Positions 10,101 to 17,191 of a stretch of 35,135 nt of DNA are shown here, piece by piece. Below the pieces are notes generated by a model. It did not search any database and was not told where the DNA came from. It worked only from the letters and a program-made list of their open reading frames with translations. The stretch is from Phycisphaerales bacterium. Lineage in GTDB: Bacteria > Planctomycetota > Phycisphaerae > Phycisphaerales > UBA1924. The position numbers and the translations under genes are program-made. The first letter of the stretch is position 1, and each line of letters starts with the position of its first letter. The stretch spans positions 1-35,135 of the forward strand of contig JAEUJD010000075.1 in NCBI GenBank assembly GCA_016793015.1, written 5' to 3'.

Positions 10101-10611
10101 GCGCCTTCTCGATCTCGCTCCGAAGCAGCGCCACCTGATCCGCTTCCGCCACCAGCTTCTCGAGCGCGACCTTCCGCTTCTCGTTCCCCTCCGCCAGTTC
10201 CGCGATCCGCTTGGTCCGTTCGTCGCCCTTCAGCGCCGTCAGCTCCGCGATCCGCTCACGCGTCAGCCCCGTGCGCCCAAGCCGCCTCAATTCATCCTCG
10301 AACTGCAGCTTGAGCTGCTTCACCTCATCGCGGGGCAGCGGCATCGAGATCTCGATCCGGTCCCGCCCCTGGCTCACCATCGAGATTTCCATCAGGCCGT
10401 CCGGATCGACGCGGTTCTTCAGAACCTCGATCGTGTCCGTCACGACCTTCTTGGCATCCTCATCCGGTCCGATCTCAACCTGGTAGACAAGCGTAACGCC
10501 GCCGGCCAGGTCCTTACCCAGACGCAGCCGCTCTTCCGGAGGAAACGTCTGCCACGCGAAGAAGACGATGATCGCCAGAACGATGCAGAGGTTTCTGTAG
10601 AGTTTGCCCAT
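7117..10611 (-). CDS. secDF: Protein translocase subunit SecDF (fused SecD-SecF)
   Basis: This 1164-residue RND-family protein uses the proton gradient to pull preproteins through SecYEG on the periplasmic side. SecD occupies about residues 1-680: one N-terminal helix, the DLAGG(V) motif at 34-39, a large periplasmic region and a helix bundle containing GMAVDSNVLVYERIREE. SecF occupies about 690-1164, with its own N-terminal helix, the EFRGGTAV motif and a second bundle with SLNDTIVIMDRIRE. The fusion is common in several phyla. Residues about 97-275 form a charged, mainly helical insertion between two strands of the SecD periplasmic domain, longer than usual. yajC lies 69 bases upstream on the same strand, the conserved partner order. 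Confidence 0.97.
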   Translation of the reverse strand: MGKLYRNLCIVLAIIVFFAWQTFPPEERLRLGKDLAGGVTLVYQVEIGPDEDAKKVVTDTIEVLKNRVDPDGLMEISMVSQGRDRIEISMPLPRDEVKQLKLQFEDELRRLGRTGLTRERIAELTALKGDERTKRIAELAEGNEKRKVALEKLVAEADQVALLRSEIEKAQAANAPVSELDILVDKAGEAELHVEELTKAALATVLPPAEVRQALNLSDRKRSIEDAAGKTVQLPSAREHALSRIRDSYPDAKDQLESVLEKYAAYAKKRTTLDDPQDLVRMLQGAGVLSFRITVDPGRRSDEQQLREELRLKGPRAARPPEALWARINQIDGWYHSEQDLRFLEANPAEFFRGRNYVVEEYQGQYYMLVWDVKGSRLTKADGDWSVSRASEGRDQRGVPAIDFVMDAPGATKLGELTKDHVRERMAVLLDNEVYTAPTLNSAISKSGQITGEFSADERRYVIRVLAAGSLQAKLSPEPISISSVGPELGADNLAKGFKAGMVALVAVSAFMVVYYFGAGGIAVIALLANSILVMGALAMNHAAFSMPGIAAIILTFGMAVDSNVLVYERIREEILRGADTKTAVRIGFDKAFSSIVDGNVTNLIVCVVLYYTGTQEIRGFAITMGIGVVSTLFCALVFSRLMFEIMIGWGWKRVNMLPLAWPGLQRALTPNVDWLKLRPVFFTASTIYVLAGLALVAYQGREMLDNEFRGGTAVTLEFKSKGPGTDEHVTLNRGEVQNRIAAIAEGASIDSPLRDLVNAEVLPIDPQSDGVTSWRFTVKTTSTKSEQVLEAIVAKFADVMEQQPALRFVDSDAGAANAPIHRVTTGDLGTNIGATLAQPRNVGDSIGGVAIVLNDITPPIPLATLQQRLESERGNADFADTLARKRAVVVTAGDVNAVKSAVVVVYDDNLKVFDNEARWTDQLANREWQLIETALTQAQTPASVVIFSPAIAESFRAQAIVATSLSFVLISIYIWIRFKSLRFSLAALLALIHDVVIVVVCIAICQLMYQHAATEAIAQSLGLLPFRIDLNMIAALLTIAGYSLNDTIVIMDRIRETKGKSAEADYDMINTAVNHTLSRTVITGGSTFFACIALYILGGEGMRPFAFALTVGLVVGTYSSVGIAAPLVWSGKRRKADTQPPSERPEGASRAVNAIHGNVLAAR

Positions 10612-10680
10612 GCCAATCCCGAATGTGATTCTGAAAACCGCCGGGCCTCGCCCGGTCCCGGAAAATGATGCAACTGTGAC

Positions 10681-11232
10681 TTAGCGCGTACCCGCACCGA
10701 CCGCCGCGGGCTTCGATTCGAGCGACGAATCCGCCTTCGGATCCTTCGACGTCTTCAAAATCCCCTGAACGGCAGACTTCGCAAACCGGATCTTCCCCTC
10801 TTCCATCCGCACCACCACCTCGTCGTCGCGGATCTCGCTCACCACGCCGATGATGCCCCCCAGCATCTGCACCGTGTCGCCCTTGCGCAGCGACGTGCTC
10901 ATCTCTTCCCGCTTCTTCTTTTCCTTGCGGCTGCCGTTCCACGTCGTAAAAATAATCAAAAGCAGCATGCCGCCCATCAGGTACAGCATCATCGGATCAA
11001 ACGCCGCCGGCTTCGCCGCGCCCGGAGCTGTTGTCGCCCCCGCCGGCGTCAGCGCCTGCCCCTCCACCGCCGTCGTCTTGGACGCCGTGGGGATCCCCAA
11101 TGGCACAAGCGCCTGGTTGCCGGTTGGTGCACTCGCAGGCGCACCCGTCGCCGGTGCCGCTCCCGCTCCCGCACCCGCCTGACCACCCTGGGCAAGAATC
11201 ACTGTCGAAAACGGCTGCATCTGCATCACCAT
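10681..11232 (-). CDS. yajC: Preprotein translocase subunit YajC
   Basis: YajC is a small single-span protein bound to SecDF. This 183-residue copy has one transmembrane helix (MMLYLMGGMLLLIIFTTW, about residues 80-98), a basic segment (RKEKKKREEM), and the conserved cytoplasmic domain GDTVQMLGGIIGVVSEI followed by GKIRFAKSAVQGIL. The roughly 78 residues before the helix are rich in Ala, Gly and Pro and make the protein longer than the usual 100-120 residues. GGAG just upstream supports ATG 11232 (MVMQMQPFST), with ATG 11226 also possible. An upstream in-frame extension to 11517 would run into tgt and is not family-like. Confidence 0.93.
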   Translation of the reverse strand: MVMQMQPFSTVILAQGGQAGAGAGAAPATGAPASAPTGNQALVPLGIPTASKTTAVEGQALTPAGATTAPGAAKPAAFDPMMLYLMGGMLLLIIFTTWNGSRKEKKKREEMSTSLRKGDTVQMLGGIIGVVSEIRDDEVVVRMEEGKIRFAKSAVQGILKTSKDPKADSSLESKPAAVGAGTR

Positions 11233-11461
11233 CAATCTCCAACGCTTTTCCGCGGCAACCAGCGCCGAACCCGTGGCCAAACCACAGTCTCGAGCCCGCC
11301 GAAAGCCGCCCGAACAAGGAACTGGAAGGGTAGCCGGACAAAATACAATTGTCGGCCCCGCCCACCCTCCGAATCGCGGACGGAACAAACAACACGATCG
11401 CCCAAACGGCCTATCCCCGCAATCAAGGGGCGGTTCGTCACGCCTCACCGCAAAAACGCTT

Positions 11462-12715
11462 TCACTCCGCCGTTTTCTCGGGTACACGCGAAATCGCCAC
11501 CGGCCAGCGCACCTCAAACCCCGCCCAGTCGTCCAGCGCGATCGTCGCCCGCAGATCCGCCATGAAGCGCTGGAAGTGCCGCAGATTGTGCAGCGTCACC
11601 AGCATCGGGCCCAGCATCTCATCCGCCATAAACAGGTGCCGCAGATACGCGCGCGAAAAGTGCCCACGCTCGCCCGGCACACACGCCACACAATCGCACC
11701 CGATTTCAATCGGCGCCGGATCCTCCGCGTGCATGGCATTTCGGAGCCGAAGCTGCCCGTGCGCCGTAAACGCATTCGCGTTCCGACCGTTCCTCGTCGG
11801 CAGCACACAGTCAAACATGTCCACACCCGCTCGAACCGCTTCGTACAGATCTCGTTCGTACCCGACGCCCATCAGGTACCGGGGCTTGTCCGCGGGCAGC
11901 AGCGGAGCCGTGTACCGCACAATCTTCGCGATGTCCTCGGCGCTTTCTCCAACCGCAACGCCCCCAATCGCAAACCCCGGACACTCAAGCGCCCCGATCC
12001 GCTCCGCCGACCACTTCCGGCGCTCAAGGTCCGTCCCGCCCTGCACGATTCCGAAGAGCCCCTGGTCGTGCTTCCGCTGGTGCGCCTTGATACACCGCTC
12101 GAGCCAGCGCACCGTCCGCTCATTCGCAACATCCAATCGCGCCACGTGGTCGTACTCGCGCTTCCGCGTCCCGCGCTCCGATCGCCCGCCCGTATCGCGC
12201 TTCACGACCGATTCAAGCCGCGCCTGACTCGGCCTCTCCACATTCGGATCGATCGACGGCGGGCAGTCATCAAGCGCCATCAGAATGTCCGGCCCGAGCA
12301 GATTCTGCACCTCAACCGCGCGCTCCGGAGTCAGCCGCACCGTGCTCCCATCCACGATCGACTTGAACGTGACGCCGTCATCATCCACCTTGTTCGTCTC
12401 GCTCAGGCTGTACGCCTGATACCCACCCGAATCGGTCAGGATCGGCCGGTGCCAGTTCATAAACCGATGCACACCCCCCATCTTCGAGACCAGTTCCGGC
12501 CCCGGCCTCAGCAGCAGGTGGTATGTGTTGTTCAGCAAAATCTCCGCGCCCGTCGCCTCGACCTGCGCAGGCAAGATCCCCTTCACCGTCCCCTTCGTTC
12601 CCACCGGCATGAACGCGGGAGTCTGAAAACTCCCGTGAGGCGTCGAAACAAGCCCCGCGCGTGCATTGCACACCTTGGATCGCGCACGAATCTCAAAACC
12701 GATCGGCCCGCTCAT
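11462..12715 (-). CDS. tgt: tRNA-guanine transglycosylase
   Basis: Tgt swaps guanine at the wobble position of tRNAs with GUN anticodons for the queuosine precursor preQ1. The 417-residue protein shows the substrate loop TDSGGYQAYSL (Asp95), FGIVQGG, the nucleophile region FDCVLPTRNGRN (Asp302), and zinc ligands Cys340, Cys342, Cys345 and His376 in the C-x-C-x2-C ... H arrangement. It is about 30 residues longer than typical, mostly from a basic insertion near residues 163-197. That insertion follows the DDCPPS motif and replaces the short helix found in characterised enzymes. Another queuosine-family relative, the QueC-like protein, is encoded at 0.4-1.05 kb, but that one looks degenerate. 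The gene lies 49 bases downstream of the rhomboid gene. Confidence 0.97.
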   Translation of the reverse strand: MSGPIGFEIRARSKVCNARAGLVSTPHGSFQTPAFMPVGTKGTVKGILPAQVEATGAEILLNNTYHLLLRPGPELVSKMGGVHRFMNWHRPILTDSGGYQAYSLSETNKVDDDGVTFKSIVDGSTVRLTPERAVEVQNLLGPDILMALDDCPPSIDPNVERPSQARLESVVKRDTGGRSERGTRKREYDHVARLDVANERTVRWLERCIKAHQRKHDQGLFGIVQGGTDLERRKWSAERIGALECPGFAIGGVAVGESAEDIAKIVRYTAPLLPADKPRYLMGVGYERDLYEAVRAGVDMFDCVLPTRNGRNANAFTAHGQLRLRNAMHAEDPAPIEIGCDCVACVPGERGHFSRAYLRHLFMADEMLGPMLVTLHNLRHFQRFMADLRATIALDDWAGFEVRWPVAISRVPEKTAE

Positions 12716-12764
12716 GGCCAGATCATTGCTTGGCGATCGACCTCTCGCCTCCGATTCGCCCCGC

Positions 12765-13847
12765 TCACACGCTTCCCCGCAGCCGATCCGTATCCCGCGC
12801 CAGCACCCGCCTCTCGCTCTCCGTCAGACTCGATACGCCCTGCGCACGCACCTTCGCAAGGATCCGATCGACTTCCGCCGCCGTGTTCTCGTCGCCCCGC
12901 AGCCAGCCCCAGCCCCCGCTCGGCCTGCCGTGCTTCGCCTGCTTCCGCGAGTCGCTGAACACATCAAAGAAATCCCGCAGCAGGTGCGAATTGCGGATGA
13001 AGAAGTACCCCGCAACCGCCCCGCCCAAATGCGCCGCTTCGCCCCCCGCGTTCTTTGCACCCATCAGCAACTGGATCATCGAGAACGCAACGAACCCGTA
13101 CGCAAACGTCCTCATCTTGAGCGCGATCGGGGGGAAGATCAGTTGCACCACTGTCGCCGGCTCGATCTTCGCGCACGCCATGATCACGCCGAACACGCCC
13201 GCCGAGGCCCCGACCAGCGGCGTCGTTGTCATATGGAACAGCAGCCCCGGTACCGCCGAAATACCCATCGTGTACGCGATGATGCCCAGCAGATTCAGCA
13301 GCAGATACATCAGCCCGCCGAAAATCCCCGTCACCAGGTAAAACGCCAGATACCGCTGCCCTCCCAGATACTTCTCCACCGTCGGCCCGAACACATACAG
13401 CCCCAGCATGTTGAAAAAGATGTGCCAGACACTCGCGTGCAGAAACTGAAACGTGATAAACCGCCACACCTGACCGCCCAGAATCGTCGCGGTTGAAAAA
13501 TGTCCCCAACCTTCCAGAGGCGGCTGCACCGTGTACAGCGCACGACCCACCTTCTGCCCTGTCGCCGGGTCCACCATGTCCCGAAACAGCGTCTCCCCCG
13601 GCACACTTGTCCGTCCCGTCGCCGGGGTCCCGTCCGTGCGGAAGATCTCCCGCGACATCACCGACCCCTGCGGCCCATCCGCGCGATACAGCAGCGGCAC
13701 GCCCGGTCGCGTCAAAATCGCGCCCAGCACAAACACCGCGACATTCACCGCGATGATCCATGTATTCACCGACCAGAACCGAAGCCGCCCAAACACCGGC
13801 GACGATCTTTCCGGTTCCCATTCATATTGCCGATCAGCCAAGCCCAT
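12765..13847 (-). CDS. Rhomboid-family intramembrane serine protease
   Basis: This 360-residue polytopic protein shows the rhomboid pattern: HASVWHIFFNMLGLYVFG with His142 and Asn146 (oxyanion residues), the catalytic Ser215 in GASAGVFG, and the partner His273 in AAHLGGAVAGYFF. It should cleave membrane proteins within or near their transmembrane segments. Between the first helix (about 29-48) and the conserved L1 region there is an external segment of about 70 residues containing several Gly/Pro turns. The C-terminal tail of about 65 residues is cytoplasmic and charged. The start at 13847 (MGLADRQYEW) gives a compact N-terminus; a longer frame to 13916 lacks support. Substrates are unknown. 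Confidence 0.92.
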   Translation of the reverse strand: MGLADRQYEWEPERSSPVFGRLRFWSVNTWIIAVNVAVFVLGAILTRPGVPLLYRADGPQGSVMSREIFRTDGTPATGRTSVPGETLFRDMVDPATGQKVGRALYTVQPPLEGWGHFSTATILGGQVWRFITFQFLHASVWHIFFNMLGLYVFGPTVEKYLGGQRYLAFYLVTGIFGGLMYLLLNLLGIIAYTMGISAVPGLLFHMTTTPLVGASAGVFGVIMACAKIEPATVVQLIFPPIALKMRTFAYGFVAFSMIQLLMGAKNAGGEAAHLGGAVAGYFFIRNSHLLRDFFDVFSDSRKQAKHGRPSGGWGWLRGDENTAAEVDRILAKVRAQGVSSLTESERRVLARDTDRLRGSV

Positions 13848-13996
13848 CCATGCCTCGTGTCTTTCAAAATCCCTTCCTGCTGAAGGGGACCATCCAAACC
13901 CGCAAACCCGAATCACACCCCGCCACTCCCGCCGACTTTATCGGCTTTCGCCCCGCGGAATTCTGACCGCCCCCCTCCGCCTCCATTTTCCTCCCC

Positions 13997-16900
13997 TCAA
14001 TCAACCGCATACACCAAATCCGGCTGCACGAACAGCAACACCCCATTCACCTTCCCCGGCTCCAGCCGCAGCGCCCGCCCCACCGCACCCCGGTACGCGA
14101 GAATCTGTTCCCGATACGCGTCGCCCAACACCCCCACGCGATCGGCCGTCACCCTATCTGTCTTGAAATCCAGCACTTCCGCCCACACCGGCTTGCCCCC
14201 TTCCAGGCCGATCACCACCCGGTCGATCCGTCCGTTCACAAGGCCGCCGACAACTCTCTCATTCCACGCGAGCGCCCACTCGCGAATCACGCGGCACTCC
14301 CCGCCCCGCGCCGCATACCTCTCGCGCGCCAGCGCCCGCCCGATCTCACCCCGCATCGCCGCCCGAAACCGGCCGATCTGCTCCCGCACCACATTCTCGT
14401 CACACCCAAACCGCACCGACGCCCGCATCAACTCCTCATCCGTCCCCTTCCACCCCCCGCTCCATTCGACGCCTTCAAACCACGCATGCCAGAGTTCACC
14501 CCTCGTTCGCGATTCCGCGTGCGCCTCGGGCTCGCGCAGGATGGTGCGTGCATTCATCTCCTTCCCATGCCCCTGCTTCGACGGCGCAAGCCCGGCACCG
14601 CTCTCCCGCGACTCCGCCGCAAACCGCACCATCGCCCGCACGGTCTCCGGCCCGCTCTCGCGTGGCTGCTTTCCTTCCTCCGGGCTCTTTGCCTTGTACG
14701 TGCGGCACGACAGCACCGACGCCGATGCGGGGTCTGCCGCCGCGGGCTCATCTCCCCCAAGCGCCCGCCTCAGCACCTTCGCCGCACACAATTCAATCCG
14801 CTTCTCCCCCCCGTTCGCCACGATCATCTCGAGGTGCCGCTTCGCCCGCGTCATCGCCACGTAGAGCGCGCTGATCGCCTCGCGCACCACCCGCGAATTC
14901 CATCGCTCCGCGAGCGCTGCCAGCCGCTGGTCACTCCCTTGCTGCGTTTGGTTCGGCCAGAGCGAAACCGCCTCAACCGGCGCGAGCGGATCGCTCTCCC
15001 CCGCCTCGCCCCGATCCACCACGACAACCGGAGGCTTCCCCGTCCACTTCCGCTCGAGATCAATCAGCACCACCGCATCCCACTCAAGCCCCTTCGCCTT
15101 GTGCACAGTGAGCACGCTCACATATCCCGCCGATCCATCCACCACGCCCGCATCCTGCACAAGGCGGATGAACTCGGGGATACGCCCCTCCGGCTTTGCA
15201 TCAAACACCCGTGCCAGCCGCTCCATGTGCTCAAGCCGTCCCCGCCCCCGCTTGGTCAGGCCCCGCTCGAGTTTGCGCCGCACCCACGCCACCACCCCCG
15301 CGATCCCCTCACTCGCGATCCGCTCCCGCACCTCACGCGAGACACGCATCCCCACCTTCTCATCCATCGCCGAGGGCATCTCGAGCAATCCCGCCAGCGC
15401 CGTCTTCGCAACGTGATACCGCGATGCACTGTCCCCCGGGTGCTCCGCCAGCTGCAGCATGCTCACAACCGCGCCAACGCACGGCTCATCCATCAGCGGG
15501 TGCCCGCGTTCCTGTGCCGCATGAATGTCCCGCTTCTTCAATCGGTGGATCACCCGCGGAATCACCTCGTTCGTCCGCGTCAGAACCGCCACGCTCCACT
15601 CCGGATGCGACCGCGTGATCTCTTCCACGCGCTCCACGGCGCGATCGATCACCAAGTCAACGCGACTCTCTTCCTCGCCCTTCAGCCTCACCTGCTCCAG
15701 CCTCACAAAGCCATCGATCTCCTTCGCCGCTTTGTGCGCATGAAACGTCGCACCCCACCGTTCCGCCGCATCCCGATATTTCTCCAGTTCCGGGTTGCCC
15801 CCAATCCCCGCAAACACCCGATTCACCGCATCCAGCACGCCCTGCGACGATCGCCAACTCTTCGCCCGCGTCTCCGGCGCTCCCAGTTGCAATCGCTCGC
15901 TCAAGCCGCCCAGCAATTCCGGCACCGCCCCGCGCCAGCTATACAGCGACTGCTTCACATCCCCCACCGCAAACACGCTCCGCTCTTCCCCGCCGCCCCG
16001 CGTCGCCACAATCTCCTCCAGCACCGGCCTGAGCACCTCGTACTGCACACGCGATGTATCCTGAAACTCATCCAGCAACAGGTGATCCACTTTCCCATCC
16101 ATCCGGAACGAGATCCACCTCCGCTCATCCTCACCTAACCCAAGCATCAGCCGCGGCAGATCATCAAACGTCAGCGCATTCCGCGCGCTTTTCACATCCC
16201 GCAACTTCGCATCAAACACCGTCATCAGCCCGCCCGCGGCACGCGACGCATCCGCCAGCGCACCAACCTGCTTCGCCCGCGCATGCCCGCCAAGCCGGCG
16301 CAGAATCGATCCCATCGGTTCCGGCACATCCACACCCGAGAACGGCTCGTTCGCCAACGCCGCCTGAATCAATGTGCTCGCCGACAGCGAGCCCCAGTCT
16401 TCCCGCTCCACCCATTCCAAGATCTTCGCACGCCCATTCTTGTAATGCACCCGCTCGGTCCCGGTCCGTGTCATGACCGGCGCGTGCGCACGCAACTCAT
16501 TCGCCAACGCGCCGATCTCCTTCCCATCCAGCTCCGCCCCCTCATCCGCGCCGATCGCCCCCCACTTGTCCCGGCTTCCCCCGCTCTCCACAAACGCGCC
16601 GTGCAGCGTCGCTGCCCGCCCAATCAAATCAGTCCGGGGACGCATCGGCAGCCCGCCCAAATTCAGCGATTCCAGAATCACGATCAACTGCTTCGTATCC
16701 ATCCCGCGGCAGACCGCATCGATCGCCTCCTCCCGCACCTCCTCCATCTCCGTCTCATCCAGCACCCGCCAGCCCGGCGACAGCCCGAGCTCCCCGGCAC
16801 CAAACCGCCCGATCTCCGCGAAGTACGAATCCAGCGTCTGCACCCGCACCCGATCAATCCGACGCGCCAGCGACAACGCAAGCGCCCTCGCCTCGTCCTT

Positions 16901-17191
16901 CCGCAGCCCCGCCAACTCCCCCTTCCCGCGCGATGCATCAAGCAGCCGCGCCAGCACCTTTGCCAGCATCTCGCCCGCCGCCTTCCGCGTAAACGTCGTC
17001 GCCAGGATCTTCTCCGGCGCACCCCCCGCCTTCGCCAGCGCGCCGACATACCGCCCCGCAAGTTCAAACGTCTTGCCCGATCCCGCCGACGCCAGAATGA
17101 CCGAAGCCGCCCCTCCGCAGCCACCTCCCTGTTGGGAGCGAGGGTCGGGTGTGGGTTCCGATCGCGCTGAATCCTTCGAGTTCCGCGCCAT
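13997..17191 (-). CDS. addA: AddA-like UvrD/Rep helicase with C-terminal PD-(D/E)XK nuclease
   Basis: This 1064-residue subunit of an AddAB-type helicase-nuclease should unwind and resect DNA double-strand ends for RecA loading. Superfamily 1 motifs are clear: Walker A ASAGSGKT (34-41), LLLDEFQDTS (371-380), VFAVGDVKQSLYSWRG (406-421), then VLTVHKAKGLEWDAVVL and ALYVAMTRAKRHLEM further on. The C-terminal nuclease shows LWHAWFE, GRIDRV (Asp990) and VLDFKTD (Asp1008, Lys1010), the RecB-type active site. The start ATG at 17191 overlaps the stop of the partner gene as TGATG, so the two are translationally coupled. A longer frame upstream would only shadow the partner. A RecB-like assignment is possible, but the neighbour fits AddB. 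Confidence 0.9.
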   Translation of the reverse strand: MARNSKDSARSEPTPDPRSQQGGGCGGAASVILASAGSGKTFELAGRYVGALAKAGGAPEKILATTFTRKAAGEMLAKVLARLLDASRGKGELAGLRKDEARALALSLARRIDRVRVQTLDSYFAEIGRFGAGELGLSPGWRVLDETEMEEVREEAIDAVCRGMDTKQLIVILESLNLGGLPMRPRTDLIGRAATLHGAFVESGGSRDKWGAIGADEGAELDGKEIGALANELRAHAPVMTRTGTERVHYKNGRAKILEWVEREDWGSLSASTLIQAALANEPFSGVDVPEPMGSILRRLGGHARAKQVGALADASRAAGGLMTVFDAKLRDVKSARNALTFDDLPRLMLGLGEDERRWISFRMDGKVDHLLLDEFQDTSRVQYEVLRPVLEEIVATRGGGEERSVFAVGDVKQSLYSWRGAVPELLGGLSERLQLGAPETRAKSWRSSQGVLDAVNRVFAGIGGNPELEKYRDAAERWGATFHAHKAAKEIDGFVRLEQVRLKGEEESRVDLVIDRAVERVEEITRSHPEWSVAVLTRTNEVIPRVIHRLKKRDIHAAQERGHPLMDEPCVGAVVSMLQLAEHPGDSASRYHVAKTALAGLLEMPSAMDEKVGMRVSREVRERIASEGIAGVVAWVRRKLERGLTKRGRGRLEHMERLARVFDAKPEGRIPEFIRLVQDAGVVDGSAGYVSVLTVHKAKGLEWDAVVLIDLERKWTGKPPVVVVDRGEAGESDPLAPVEAVSLWPNQTQQGSDQRLAALAERWNSRVVREAISALYVAMTRAKRHLEMIVANGGEKRIELCAAKVLRRALGGDEPAAADPASASVLSCRTYKAKSPEEGKQPRESGPETVRAMVRFAAESRESGAGLAPSKQGHGKEMNARTILREPEAHAESRTRGELWHAWFEGVEWSGGWKGTDEELMRASVRFGCDENVVREQIGRFRAAMRGEIGRALARERYAARGGECRVIREWALAWNERVVGGLVNGRIDRVVIGLEGGKPVWAEVLDFKTDRVTADRVGVLGDAYREQILAYRGAVGRALRLEPGKVNGVLLFVQPDLVYAVD

